A stretch of 64,000 nucleotides of DNA from Bacilli bacterium (GCA_017432825.1 JAFRIJ010000003.1:90082-154081); one strand, 5' to 3'. Positions 17,461-26,638 are shown, counted from the first letter of the stretch. Notes: generated from the letters alone by a model not told the origin. Numbers and translations: made by a program.

Positions 17461-17838
17461 TGTTCCAATTTCTTTTAATATTCTATTTATTACATATTCT
17501 TTTCTGTTGGGATCTTTAGTATGAAAAGTAATTAATTTTATTCCTGCTTCTTCAGTTATTTTTTTTACTTTTTTATCTCTTTCTTTTCTATCTTTTCTAT
17601 AATGACTTTTATCATTTAATTCAATTAATAACAATAATTTATCATACTTATCTGTAAATATTCCAAAATCTATATTTCTATATAAATCGTTTGCATATTT
17701 ATGATTTTTTTTCTTTATTATAGTTGCAAGATTAATTTGAGGTTGTATTATATAATTGTATTTCTTTTTTAAATCTAATAATTTATAATAGAATATTTTT
17801 TCATTATATGTCATAAATTTTTCTCTTCTTTTATACAT
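17446..17838 (-). CDS. DUF2726-like PD-(D/E)XK-type protein
   Basis: 130 residues from the ATG at 17838, with GAAGGTAGG upstream. Seen: IDFGIFTDKYDKLLLLIELN then DKSHYRKDRKERDKK, then GIKLITFHT, which match the DUF2726 arrangement: a D...E-x-N-D core resembling the PD-(D/E)XK nuclease fold, followed by an Arg/Lys-rich helix and a strand. Known: DUF2726 domains are found in putative topoisomerase-zinc-finger or nuclease contexts and their function is not established. Inferred: a small DNA-binding or nuclease-like protein. It stands alone next to the A/T-only gap, converging on mutS. Confidence 0.6.
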   Translation of the reverse strand: MYKRREKFMTYNEKIFYYKLLDLKKKYNYIIQPQINLATIIKKKNHKYANDLYRNIDFGIFTDKYDKLLLLIELNDKSHYRKDRKERDKKVKKITEEAGIKLITFHTKDPNRKEYVINRILKEIGTEKEK

Positions 17839-18555
17839 CAAAACTATTTTCCTACCTTCTAATTAATTATTTCATTTTAATTGAATTTTAATTTTAATTA
17901 TATTTTTAAGTTTAATTTAAATATTTTTTTGAATATTTGTTAATTATTAGATAATATTATTTATGTAATTTAATTTTAATGATAGAGTAGTTAAATTATT
18001 CTCTTATATTATTTATATCTATCTCTATTTTTTTCTGTTTTTTTAGAAGTTAACATAATATACATTATAGGAACTTATAAATATTTAATTAAATCCTTAT
18101 TTTATATGTGTTTTCTTTCTTCTATATTATATATTTATATTATTATATTTGTTTATATTATTATTTAATATAAACATGATAAATAAATTTTAATTTAAAT
18201 TTATTTTGATTTAAAATTTATTTTATTATTTATGTATACTGTTATTTATATATATTCTTATTATTATATTACTATATATAATCCAAATTTAATTTGAGAT
18301 GGGTAATTGGTCATATAATAATATCTTGATTTAAAATTCAAACTTCCCCTACTGATTAATTAAAAAAATTTTTAATTCTAGTATTGATTTAAATATATTA
18401 TTTATCTAGTATTTATATTTAATATATTATTTTTTTCTTTTTTTATATCTTAATTAATTAAATAATGTATATATTTTAATGTCTTATATTGACTATTATT
18501 ACTATATATATCTTTCTCTTTTACTCCCCTACTTCCTATGTTAATAGGGGATTTG
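17839..18555. other. A/T-only gap without genes
   Basis: About 700 bases of extreme A+T, low-complexity sequence with stops in every frame. TTGATTTAAA occurs three times (18206, 18326, 18384), and CCCCTA/TAGGGG forms a loose hairpin near 18525-18550. I see no RNA gene, no DnaA boxes and no coding remnant. Confidence 0.6.
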
Positions 18556-18588
18556 CATAAAAAAATAAGATTAATTATAATCTTATTT
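18556..18588 (-). terminator. Terminator of the 18583-19083 gene
   Basis: AAATAAGATTA/TAATCTTATTT stem with a four-base loop and a T-run on the minus strand, overlapping the gene's stop. Confidence 0.85.
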
Positions 18589-19083
18589 AATTATTTTTTC
18601 TTTTATTTCATTATATTTATCTTTTATTTTATCTTTTATATTATTAGCTTTGTCTGTATATTCATTCATATTACTATATATTTGGTTGTTCTTCTTGAAC
18701 ATTTTTTCATATGTATATACATTATCATTTGATCTTATTGTTACTTTATTTACATAGTATTTTTTTCTATTTCCTTTAAAAGCTATATTTTTAATATATC
18801 GTATTATTTCTTCTTGTATATCTTTTTCTAAATTATCGTATTCATTTGTAGTTAGTTCTACATTATAGGTTATTTTTGTTTGATAATTGGTTTTTGAGTG
18901 TATTTTTATTTTAATGTCTTTTAGATCTTTTATTTCATAATCTTTAAATATTTCTTTTATATTATTTTTTATTTCTTTTTTAGAATTAATTCTTGTTATT
19001 ATATTGTAACCTATATATAGGGCTATAATAACTATTAATATGCATATAATAATTACTAATTTATCTATTAATTTTTCTTTCAT
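18583..19083 (-). CDS. Hypothetical membrane-anchored protein
   Basis: 166 residues, family not recognised. Seen: one N-terminal membrane span (about residues 9-28), then a charged soluble region with alternating strands (IKIKIHSKTNYQTKITYNVELTTNEYDN) and a Lys-rich helical tail. The topology suggests the bulk lies outside the membrane. It follows the XRE regulator gene on the same strand with a gap of about 50 bases, so the two may be cotranscribed. Function unknown; pairing of a regulator with a small membrane protein is only suggestive. Confidence 0.65.
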   Translation of the reverse strand: MKEKLIDKLVIIICILIVIIALYIGYNIITRINSKKEIKNNIKEIFKDYEIKDLKDIKIKIHSKTNYQTKITYNVELTTNEYDNLEKDIQEEIIRYIKNIAFKGNRKKYYVNKVTIRSNDNVYTYEKMFKKNNQIYSNMNEYTDKANNIKDKIKDKYNEIKEKIIK

Positions 19084-19130
19084 ATTTTACTCCATTTATA
19101 GTAATAGAATAGGTATCCCCTATTCTATTG

Positions 19131-19910
19131 TTAACTTAAATTTCTTGCCTGAATTTCTGCTATTTTATCAAATACTTCGCTGGCATTTTTTTCATTTATT
19201 TCATCATAACCTAATTCTCTTAATGCTTGTACTTTTGCTGTGTTTAATTCTTGTGTTCTTGATAATTTTTCTTCATTTTTTCTATCTAAATCTGCTTCCC
19301 ATCTTCTATGTGATTCTGCTAGTTTACTTCTTGATGCTCCTCCGTTTGCATATAATGTCATGGCAGAATACATTATACTTTCAAATATAAATTGTTGTTC
19401 CTCATTAAAATCGTACACATTAGGTTTGATATTTCCTGTTGTTTTGGCTACATAACCTAATATATATTTTAATTCTTTCATTGTTGGTATTGCTTGTAGG
19501 AAATTATAATAATATTTTATAGCGTTGTAACTATCTTTTGTTTTATCTTCATTTAACATTTCTTTTAATATGAATACTATGTCTGATATTAATTCTTGTT
19601 CTTCTTTTTTTAATCCTGTTAATTCTATTATTTCATCTCTTTTTGTTGGATTCTTTTTATAATTAAATATTTTATTTGATACGTTTTGCAAATATTCATC
19701 TGTTAATTCTATATTTTGTATTTCATTACAATTATTTACTTCTAGTAAATTAAATAATAGATTACTTTTTTCAGCAGGCATTTTATTTAAATCATCACTA
19801 TCTAGATAATTGTATACCATTTGTCTAGATACTCCTAAATATTTTGCTAAATTTACTTTTGATATATTTGTTTTTTTAAGTATTAAATTTATTTTGTCTA
19901 TTGTGTTCAT
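19131..19910 (-). CDS. XRE-family helix-turn-helix regulator with a long C-terminal domain
   Basis: 259 residues from the ATG at 19910; AGGAG sits seven bases upstream, whereas an ATG at 19919 touches the RBS and is rejected. Seen: HTH_3 domain in residues 1-50 (NLAKYLGVSRQMVYNYLD), then a roughly 200-residue helical domain of no recognised family with a C-terminal Glu/Arg/Lys-rich coiled region (RRWEADLDRKNEEKLSRTQE). It binds DNA as a repressor or activator by family knowledge; the ligand is unknown. Two TTGACA copies 11 bases apart in its own promoter could include an operator. Confidence 0.8.
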   Translation of the reverse strand: MNTIDKINLILKKTNISKVNLAKYLGVSRQMVYNYLDSDDLNKMPAEKSNLLFNLLEVNNCNEIQNIELTDEYLQNVSNKIFNYKKNPTKRDEIIELTGLKKEEQELISDIVFILKEMLNEDKTKDSYNAIKYYYNFLQAIPTMKELKYILGYVAKTTGNIKPNVYDFNEEQQFIFESIMYSAMTLYANGGASRSKLAESHRRWEADLDRKNEEKLSRTQELNTAKVQALRELGYDEINEKNASEVFDKIAEIQARNLS

Positions 19911-19931
19911 ATATATCATCTCCTATTTATT

Positions 19932-19970
19932 ATTTTATCATTTAATAATAATATGTCAAGTAATTGTCAA
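19932..19970 (-). promoter_or_regulatory. Promoter of the XRE regulator with duplicated TTGACA
   Basis: On the minus strand, TTGACA at 19959-19954 with a 16-base spacer and -10 TAAAAT at 19937-19932. A second TTGACA lies at 19970-19965. The spare copy may be an alternative -35 or part of an operator. Confidence 0.6.
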
Positions 19971-19983
19971 ATGATTATATTAT

Positions 19984-20874
19984 TTATTTATTCTTTTCTA
20001 TGTAATTTATTATTTCTTTATATGTATTATTAAAATTATTATAATCTGTATTAAACCATTTGATATTTAATTTATTGTTAAAGAATGTATATTGTCTTTT
20101 AGCATAGTGTCTTGAATTTTTCTTTATTAATTCTATGGCTTCTTCTTTAGTTATTTCTTTATTAAAATATTTATATAATTCTTTATAACCTATTCCATTT
20201 TTAATTGGTTTTGTATATATTTTTTTATTATATAATTCTTTTGCTTCATTTATTAGACCATTTTCAATCATTTTATCTACTCTAGCATTAATTATATTAT
20301 ATAAGTTTTTTCTATCTGTTGTTAGGCCTATAAATAGGGAATTATATAATAATTCATCTGTTATATTATCTGTTATTGATTTATTTGTTTCTAAGTAGTA
20401 GTTTATAGCGTTTATTATTCTTTGCCTGTTATTTTTATTTATTTTATTTATACTTTTTTTATCTAATTTTATCAATTTATTGTATAGTTCTTCTGTAGTT
20501 ATATTGTCATAGTTATTGTTATTTTTATTATATATTAAATTATAATTATATAATGCACTCTTAATATATAGTCCTGTTCCTCCTACTAATATAGGTGTTT
20601 TATTTTTATCTTGTATTTCTTTTATTACTCTTCTACAATCTTTTTGGTAATCATATATTGAGTAATCTTCATCTATTTTTTTTATACTTAGTAAATGATG
20701 AGGAATATTTTCTTTTTCTTCTTCTGCTATTTTAGCAGTACCTATATTTAAACATTTATATATTTGCATGGAATCTGCATTTATTATTTCTCCATTATAT
20801 TTTTTTGCTAGCATAATAGATAGTTTTGTCTTTCCTACTCCTGTAGGGCCTGTTATTACTATTATTTTGTTCAT
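19984..20874 (-). CDS. miaA: tRNA dimethylallyltransferase
   Basis: 296 residues from the ATG at 20874 (RBS GAAGTGA); an in-frame GTG at 20883 overlaps that RBS. Seen: P-loop GPTGVGKT (9-16), NADSMQIYKCLNIGTAK, PILVGGTGLYIKSALY, and NGIGYKELYKYF plus RQYTFFNN near the C-terminus, all MiaA signatures. It adds the dimethylallyl group to A37 of tRNAs that read UNN codons. It is preceded by an extended -10 element. Gene order with hfq or mutL, seen in some bacteria, is not kept. Confidence 0.96.
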   Translation of the reverse strand: MNKIIVITGPTGVGKTKLSIMLAKKYNGEIINADSMQIYKCLNIGTAKIAEEEKENIPHHLLSIKKIDEDYSIYDYQKDCRRVIKEIQDKNKTPILVGGTGLYIKSALYNYNLIYNKNNNNYDNITTEELYNKLIKLDKKSINKINKNNRQRIINAINYYLETNKSITDNITDELLYNSLFIGLTTDRKNLYNIINARVDKMIENGLINEAKELYNKKIYTKPIKNGIGYKELYKYFNKEITKEEAIELIKKNSRHYAKRQYTFFNNKLNIKWFNTDYNNFNNTYKEIINYIEKNK

Positions 20875-20897
20875 AGTTATCACTTCTTTTTTGTTTT

Positions 20898-20906
20898 ATT
20901 ATATCA
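20898..20906 (-). promoter_or_regulatory. miaA extended -10 element
   Basis: TGATATAAT on the minus strand at 20906-20898, 24 bases before the miaA ATG. Confidence 0.55.
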
Positions 20907-20913
20907 TTAAATA

Positions 20914-20938
20914 AGAAAAAACGCTACAAAGCGTTTTA
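20914..20938 (-). terminator. Terminator of the HD-domain gene
   Basis: AAAACGCT/AGCGTTTT with a four-base loop; on the minus strand it is followed by TTCTT. Overlaps the stop of the 20936-21448 gene. Confidence 0.8.
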
Positions 20939-21448
20939 TTTTAATAAAGTAATTAATATTATATATAGGTTAGCAAGTTTATTAAATGTAGTTCTTCCAT
21001 ATGAATGATATAATTCTTTCGTTGCAACTATTTTATCGGTTATACTTACTAATAAACTTTCTTTATATTTAGGTAATTTTTGTGGTAAAGATGGAAACAT
21101 ATGTGATACTATTATATTTTCTTCTAATTTATTTAATTCGAAATACTTATTTGCATTTTCTAATGCTTTATATGGGTGTATTATTAATCTTTTTTTTCTT
21201 TCTTTCTTTGTTAATTCATCTGTTATAAAGAAATCATGCAATAATCCTGCCCTTGCTACTGATACATAGTCTAATTTATATTTTTTTGCTTTTAAATATG
21301 ATTTATATGATACATTTATTGAATGATCTAATCTAGTACCCCCATGATGTTTACATTCTTTTATTCTATTAAAATTATCATTTTCTAATATATCTTTTAC
21401 TATATTATAGTATTCTTTATCTTTTATTATGTTATTCAATCTACTCAC
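20936..21448 (-). CDS. HD-domain hydrolase
   Basis: 170 residues if it starts at GTG 21448; a TTG at 21439 is an alternative. Seen: an HD-superfamily metal set with KHHGGTRLDHSINVS, GLLHDFF, HPYKAL, VSHMFP and DKIVATKE. The HHGxxRLDHS opening followed by LLHD is typical of stand-alone bacterial HD phosphohydrolases. Substrate unknown; these proteins usually cleave nucleotide or nucleic-acid phosphates in the cytoplasm. It has its own terminator and no obvious functional neighbours. Confidence 0.8.
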   Translation of the reverse strand: MSRLNNIIKDKEYYNIVKDILENDNFNRIKECKHHGGTRLDHSINVSYKSYLKAKKYKLDYVSVARAGLLHDFFITDELTKKERKKRLIIHPYKALENANKYFELNKLEENIIVSHMFPSLPQKLPKYKESLLVSITDKIVATKELYHSYGRTTFNKLANLYIILITLLK

Positions 21449-21499
21449 ACTCTCTATTGTTATTATATTACAAAAGAAAAGAAAAATAAATATAATAAT

Positions 21500-21919
21500 C
21501 TATTTTTCTAACATGTTTAATAAATTTATTTTGAACATATCTTTTTCAGCATGTGATTTAGATATTGGTATTCCTTTATATGTTGTTAATTCTTTTTGAT
21601 GTCCTTCTGTCAATATATCTTCTGGTGTTATTGTATCTAACATTACTATGTTTTGATTTTCATATACGGTATAATGCAATATTAAATCTTCATACACTTT
21701 AGAAAACATTATATCTGTTGGTAATTTTAATTCGTATTTTGTTATTCCTTCACTTGTATTTTTTGATTTTATTACACCATTAAATATTCCTTCACGAAAA
21801 TCTGGATAAAATTCAAAAATTAATTTTTTATATGCTAGCATATTATATTTTTTTACTGCTCTTTCTTTTTTTCTAAATTCATTTTCATTTAGATATTCGA
21901 TTATATATGATTTTTTCAT
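21500..21919 (-). CDS. Hypothetical soluble protein
   Basis: 139 residues from the ATG at 21919, which follows the strong RBS AGGGGGAGTG; an in-frame start 30 bases upstream would include the RBS and is rejected. No family recognised. Sequence suggests mixed alpha/beta with no membrane span: a basic helical start (FRKKERAVKKYNMLAYKKL), a central strand-rich part and an Asn/Leu C-terminus. It has a near-consensus promoter of its own, so it is expressed as a single gene. Function unknown. Confidence 0.65.
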   Translation of the reverse strand: MKKSYIIEYLNENEFRKKERAVKKYNMLAYKKLIFEFYPDFREGIFNGVIKSKNTSEGITKYELKLPTDIMFSKVYEDLILHYTVYENQNIVMLDTITPEDILTEGHQKELTTYKGIPISKSHAEKDMFKINLLNMLEK

Positions 21920-21960
21920 ATACACTCCCCCTTTTGTACTATTATCCAACCACTGTTATA

Positions 21961-21989
21961 ATTTTAGCACAATTTGGTCTTTTTGTCAA
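21961..21989 (-). promoter_or_regulatory. Promoter of the 21500-21919 gene
   Basis: Minus strand: -35 TTGACA (21989-21984), 17-base spacer, -10 TAAAAT (21966-21961). Confidence 0.8.
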
Positions 21990-22034
21990 TACATACAGTT
22001 AATTTCAACTATATTTGGTTGTTTTTATTGAATT

Positions 22035-23762
22035 TTATTTGGTATCTTTTATGTTGTTTTCTTTTTCTAATTCTTTTACGGCTATTTTACCTACTGCTGT
22101 GGTTGGTAGTTGTTTTCTAAATTCATATTCTGTTGGTAAAGCGTATTTACTTATGTTTTTTTTACATAATTCTTGTATTTCTTTTTTTATTTTTCCTGAT
22201 TCATTTATACCGTCTTTTAATACTATATAGGCTTTTGCTACTTGACCTTTATAAGGATGAGGTATTCCTATTACTGTGCTTGTTAGAACGTCTTCGTGAC
22301 TATTTATGATATTTTCTATATATGATGGGTATATATTATATCCTGATGATACTATTATTCTTTTTACTCTTTGTTTAAATATTATTGTACCATCTTCTAA
22401 CATACATCCTACGTCTCCTGTATGTAGCCATAGTTTTTTGTCATCATGATACCTTAATGTATTATTTGTTTCTTCATCATTATTTAAATATCCTATCATT
22501 ATTGTTGGACTATTTATACATATTTCTCCATCTTCACCTATTTCTGCTTCTTCATGAGTATCTAATTTTACAATTTTAAAATATGTATCTGGGAAAGGAA
22601 TTCCAATACATCCTTCTTCATTATATTCATTTTCATTTGTAAGACATGTTGCTGCGGTTGCTTCTGTTAGACCATAACCTGGTCTTATGGTGGCAATAGA
22701 TCCATGTTCTTTTAAGTAATTATCTACTTTTTTCTTTAATTCTGGTGATAGTACATCTCCACCACTTATTACTGCTTCTACACATTTTAAATCGTTTTTC
22801 TTTAATTTTTGTTTAAGTAGCGCTTCATATAGTGTTGGTACTCCTACTAAGAAATTTGGTCTTGTTTTTTTAATAATATCTCCAAATTTTTTGGCATTAA
22901 ATTTTGGAAGTAGTATACATTTCATTCCACATAATAATGGTGTGTGTATTGATACTACCAAACCAAATCCATGAAATATTGGCAATACTGATAACACAGA
23001 GTTACCAGGTATTGTTTGCTCTATCATTTCATGAGCTTGAAGTGCTAATGCATTGATATTTAGGTTTGATAGCATTATTCCTTTTGGTGTGCCTGTTGTT
23101 CCACCACTATAAAGAATTGTTGCTAAATCACTGCCTTTTTTATGTTCATAGTATTCTCCTATAAAATTAGGAGCACTACTTATAAATTTATTCCATAATA
23201 CTATGTCTTCATCATCTTTTGGTATTTTTACTTTCTTTTTGTAATTAGTTATTTTGTATAAGTAATGTTTTAATGGTGGTAAAGACGAATCAGGGCTTGA
23301 TACTATTATTTTTTGTAATTTAGTTTTTTGTTTGATATTTAGTATTTTTTCTAATGTTAAATCTAACGTTAATAGTATTTTTGAATTTGTTTGATTTATA
23401 CATTCTTCTATTTCATTTTCACTAGATAATGGATGTACCATATTTGATACTGCTCCTATAATATTTATTGCATATACTGAGCATATTGCTTCTGGTGTCG
23501 TTGGCATACATATGGTTACTATATCATCTTTCTCTACTCCATAATTTTTTAAACATTTTGCTATAATTTTTATTTGATCTATAAATTGTCTATATGTAAC
23601 TTTTTTTCCAAAGTATTCATAGGCATTATACTCTGGATATTTTTTTGCAACAGATATAACTGCGTCTATTATACTTGTGTCTGGATATTCTAGGTTTGGT
23701 CTTACTCCGTCTTTATATTTATTTAACCATCTACGTGTATCTTTTTTTCTATTTATTTTCAT
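22035..23762 (-). CDS. AMP-dependent acyl-CoA synthetase/ligase (paralogue 1)
   Basis: 575 residues, ANL superfamily. Seen: phosphate-binding loop YSGGTTGTPKG (about 218-228), RPGYGLTEATA, the ATP-binding LHTGDVG, hinge region KRIIVSSGYNIYP and catalytic Lys in LPTTAVGKI near the C-terminus. It activates a carboxylic acid as an acyl-AMP and, as a family rule, passes it to CoA. Substrate probably a fatty acid but not proven. RBS AAGAGGAGAAGT. It starts directly after the small HD hydrolase gene (1-base gap), so they form an operon. Similar in size and motifs to the ligase at 38.9-40.7 kb. Confidence 0.9.
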   Translation of the reverse strand: MKINRKKDTRRWLNKYKDGVRPNLEYPDTSIIDAVISVAKKYPEYNAYEYFGKKVTYRQFIDQIKIIAKCLKNYGVEKDDIVTICMPTTPEAICSVYAINIIGAVSNMVHPLSSENEIEECINQTNSKILLTLDLTLEKILNIKQKTKLQKIIVSSPDSSLPPLKHYLYKITNYKKKVKIPKDDEDIVLWNKFISSAPNFIGEYYEHKKGSDLATILYSGGTTGTPKGIMLSNLNINALALQAHEMIEQTIPGNSVLSVLPIFHGFGLVVSIHTPLLCGMKCILLPKFNAKKFGDIIKKTRPNFLVGVPTLYEALLKQKLKKNDLKCVEAVISGGDVLSPELKKKVDNYLKEHGSIATIRPGYGLTEATAATCLTNENEYNEEGCIGIPFPDTYFKIVKLDTHEEAEIGEDGEICINSPTIMIGYLNNDEETNNTLRYHDDKKLWLHTGDVGCMLEDGTIIFKQRVKRIIVSSGYNIYPSYIENIINSHEDVLTSTVIGIPHPYKGQVAKAYIVLKDGINESGKIKKEIQELCKKNISKYALPTEYEFRKQLPTTAVGKIAVKELEKENNIKDTK

Positions 23763-23763
23763 T

Positions 23764-24258
23764 TTACTTCTCCTCTTGTATATGCTTTTTTAAATTATCT
23801 AGTTCTTTTTTTATGTCTTTTTCAAATACTGTGTTTTTTGATAATTCGATATACCATTTTTCTGTTTCTTCTATATATTTTTTGATAAATTCTTTATTAG
23901 TTAATTTTACTTCTTTTATATTGTGTAATCTATCTGCTAATTTAACTGCTTTAGCCATTTTATTATTATTTATTCTACTAATATATTCTTTCATATTGTA
24001 ATTTTTTTCTTTTGTTACTAATCTAACTGCATTTGTTATTTCTTTATTACTTATTTTTTCTATTTCTTCATATGTTGTATTTGTATCTTCAATTAGGTCA
24101 TGAAATAATCCTGCTATTTGATAGTTATTATTATATTTTTTATCTTTTAATATTTTACTTACTTCTAATGGGTGTAAATAATATGGTGTACCTTGTTTTC
24201 TTAATTGGTTTTTGTGCTTTTCTTTTATAAAATCAACGTACTCTTCATATTTTAACAT
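23764..24258 (-). CDS. RelA/SpoT-type HD hydrolase (small alarmone hydrolase-like)
   Basis: 164 residues consisting only of an HD domain. Seen: KHKNQLRKQGTPYYLHPLEV, FHDLIEDTNTTYEEI and VKLADRLHNIKEVKL. The HDxxEDT and ADRLHN motifs are the hallmarks of the (p)ppGpp hydrolase domain of SpoT and of stand-alone MESH1-type enzymes. No synthetase or TGS/ACT domain is attached. Inferred: it may remove (p)ppGpp or another pyrophosphorylated nucleotide. It is translationally close-coupled to the acyl-CoA ligase; SpoT activity is linked to lipid status in other bacteria, which makes the pairing of interest. RBS AGGTGAT. Confidence 0.8.
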   Translation of the reverse strand: MLKYEEYVDFIKEKHKNQLRKQGTPYYLHPLEVSKILKDKKYNNNYQIAGLFHDLIEDTNTTYEEIEKISNKEITNAVRLVTKEKNYNMKEYISRINNNKMAKAVKLADRLHNIKEVKLTNKEFIKKYIEETEKWYIELSKNTVFEKDIKKELDNLKKHIQEEK

Positions 24259-24273
24259 TCTATCACCTATACT

Positions 24274-24282
24274 ATTATATCA
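24274..24282 (-). promoter_or_regulatory. Extended -10 element before the HD hydrolase-ligase operon
   Basis: TGATATAAT on the minus strand at 24282-24274. Confidence 0.5.
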
Positions 24283-24327
24283 AATATTTTTATTTATTTA
24301 TTGTTTTTTACTTTGAGTTTATTATTT

Positions 24328-24867
24328 TTAAAAGTATTTATCTAGATATGTTTTAATATCTTTATTTAAGTATTTATTAGTATTATTTTCTATTTCTTTT
24401 AATAATTTATTACCTACTTTATATGCCATTTCATAGTCTTTTTTACTTATTATTTTTTTATCTAATGCTTCTTTTAATTCATTTTCGTCACAGAATTTTA
24501 CTTTATTATTAGGATAATGTATAATATCTAAATATAGATCTATATAATAAGGTATTTTATACTCTACTCCGTTTTCTAATGTTATGTCTATATAATAATC
24601 TATTAATTCTTTTTTCTTGTTAAAATAAAATCTTATATTATAATTTTCTTCTAGTGGTGTTAATTCAAGTATGTAATAATTATTGTCTATATATTTAATT
24701 TGTTTTTTTTCATTTTTTATAATAAATGGGTTGCTTACTTTTTTATATTTTTTAATTGTTATAAATAATTTGTTTTCTTTTATTATTACTATATCGTATT
24801 CTATAGCTTCTTTCATATATGTATTAGTGGTAAATTTTTTCTTTTTATCTTTGTATATTTTTTTCAT
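24328..24867 (-). CDS. DUF402 family protein (nucleoside phosphatase-like)
   Basis: 179 residues, close to the usual length. Seen: the DUF402 core in the middle (YYIDITLENGVEYKIPYYID, LDIIHYPNNKVKFCDENEL), with an acidic D-x-D pattern and a following helical segment (LDKKIISKKDYEMAYKVGN). Known: staphylococcal relatives hydrolyse nucleoside tri- and diphosphates using this acidic beta-barrel site, and the fold resembles FomD/FAU-1. Inferred: a cytoplasmic nucleotide phosphatase or RNA-binding protein. RBS AAAGGTGAT. No operon partner. Confidence 0.75.
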   Translation of the reverse strand: MKKIYKDKKKKFTTNTYMKEAIEYDIVIIKENKLFITIKKYKKVSNPFIIKNEKKQIKYIDNNYYILELTPLEENYNIRFYFNKKKELIDYYIDITLENGVEYKIPYYIDLYLDIIHYPNNKVKFCDENELKEALDKKIISKKDYEMAYKVGNKLLKEIENNTNKYLNKDIKTYLDKYF

Positions 24868-24913
24868 ATTATCACCTTTGTTTGTATTATATATTATCTT
24901 TTATAAATAGTAA

Positions 24914-24938
24914 AATACTCTAGATTATCTAGAGTATT
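24914..24938 (-). terminator. Terminator of the ABC exporter operon
   Basis: AATACTCTAGA/TCTAGAGTATT with a three-base loop; T-rich on the minus strand side. It lies about 80 bases beyond the permease stop, and nothing coding is seen between. Confidence 0.75.
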
Positions 24939-25018
24939 ATTATATACTTGGTGTATTATTTTTTTATAATCAATGTTTTAGTTTAATTCTGTTGTAGCTA
25001 TATTTTCTTCCTATTTAA

Positions 25019-26638
25019 TTATACTGTTAGCTTATTAAATTCTATTGTTCCTTTTTTTATTAAATATAAATATAATATTGTGTTAATAATTATATATATA
25101 ATCGTTACTATTATTAAGAATATTGATGAATTAATTTTACCTATTATTTTTGTAATTATTACTATGGATAATAATGCTAATATCATTCCTATCATTACGG
25201 ATATAAATGAGCTTGTACTTTGTTTTACTACTTCAGCACTATTTTCAGCATCTAATTTTGGATATTTTAAATTAACTATTATTCCTATGAAATGAGATAC
25301 TAATGGTATTAATATTGACAATACTATTAATAATAAAGATTCTAATATATTAATTTTAAATTTTATAAATAGAATTATATTTCCTATTAATAGTACTGGT
25401 GTTGTTATTATTAAGCAAGAGTATATTTTAGACATTAGTATTGTTTTTATTTTTATTGGTAATGATTTTAAGATGTTTATGTTTTTTCCTTCTAAACTTA
25501 TTACGGAATTAGTTATTGATGTCATATATGCTGTTAAAGATATTAATACTAATATTAATATTGATATATTGTTATTTAATAATTCCTTTGATAATCCTAG
25601 GCCTCCTTCTTTACTTGTTAAAATTGGAATTATACTATCAAATTTATATGTAATTATTATTGCTGTTAAAATGAATAATACTAAAGCAAATCCTGAGTTA
25701 ATTATAAATACAGGTGTTTTAAAGAAGGTATTTAGCTCTTTTTTTATTAATGAATATGTTTTTGATCTTTGTTTTATTATAAGATTATTTATTTTTGTTT
25801 TTTTGGATGTTGTTATTTTTTTTAATCTGGAATTAATTTTAAAGTAGAATTTACTTAATATATATATTGATAATGTTAATATAACTATGTTTATTATTAT
25901 AAATAGTAGTAATTCTTTAATATTAAAGTTTGTTATTAATTTAGCATATATTCCTGCTGGATAATATATTTTAATTATTAAATCATTTATGCCATTTGCA
26001 TGTTTTATTAAATAATTCATAATGTTTTCTGAATTAAATGATATTAGTAATATTCCAACTAATAATATCATTGATAGTATTATTTGGGCTGCATTTTTAT
26101 ATTTAAATCTACTTGTTAAACTTGATGTAATAGCTCCTAATATACAAGATAATATTATTGGTATTATTGGTAAGAATAGTAGCATTATTATACTAGTTAA
26201 GAAGTATGTCCATGTTATATTTTCTGCCCATCTTATATAGGCAATCATTATTGGTAGTAAGAATAATGAGTTATATAATAATTCAAAGATGTAGAATTTT
26301 AATATTCTTATAAATAATATTGTTTTTCTTTTAATTGGTAATGATAATAATAAATCATCATCCTTACAGTTAAATATTAATGGCCCTGCTTTATATATTC
26401 CTTCCATTATTGTTAATATGGATATGGAAAATGCAAATAGTGATAATAAGATATATTGCATATGTGTTGGTGCTAATTTTTCAAACATACTATTAGCGCT
26501 TCCCCAAATCATAAACATCAAATATAACGCTATGAATAATGGGACTAACTTACTTGATTTTTTGTTTTTTGTTTTTAATTTAAATAAATTCATGTCGCTT
26601 GTCATACATGCTTTTATTAATGAATATGTTTTTTTCAT
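25019..26638 (-). CDS. ABC transporter permease (exporter type)
   Basis: 539 residues with about twelve predicted membrane spans in two groups of six, separated near the middle by a cytoplasmic Lys/Thr-rich stretch (KKITTSKKTKINNLIIKQRS). The hydrophobic pattern and GKNINILKSLPI near the middle fit the large single-chain permeases of ABC-2-like exporters. Its ATG overlaps the stop of the ATPase gene (TAATG), showing translational coupling. It forms a two-gene exporter with that ATPase. Substrate unknown; relatives export peptides or protect the membrane. Confidence 0.85.
   Translation of the reverse strand: MKKTYSLIKACMTSDMNLFKLKTKNKKSSKLVPLFIALYLMFMIWGSANSMFEKLAPTHMQYILLSLFAFSISILTIMEGIYKAGPLIFNCKDDDLLLSLPIKRKTILFIRILKFYIFELLYNSLFLLPIMIAYIRWAENITWTYFLTSIIMLLFLPIIPIILSCILGAITSSLTSRFKYKNAAQIILSMILLVGILLISFNSENIMNYLIKHANGINDLIIKIYYPAGIYAKLITNFNIKELLLFIIINIVILTLSIYILSKFYFKINSRLKKITTSKKTKINNLIIKQRSKTYSLIKKELNTFFKTPVFIINSGFALVLFILTAIIITYKFDSIIPILTSKEGGLGLSKELLNNNISILILVLISLTAYMTSITNSVISLEGKNINILKSLPIKIKTILMSKIYSCLIITTPVLLIGNIILFIKFKINILESLLLIVLSILIPLVSHFIGIIVNLKYPKLDAENSAEVVKQSTSSFISVMIGMILALLSIVIITKIIGKINSSIFLIIVTIIYIIINTILYLYLIKKGTIEFNKLTV

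Noticed and set aside
17839..18555. Replication origin in the A/T-only gap
   Set aside because: No DnaA boxes (TTATNCACA-like) and no dnaA, dnaN or parAB genes nearby.
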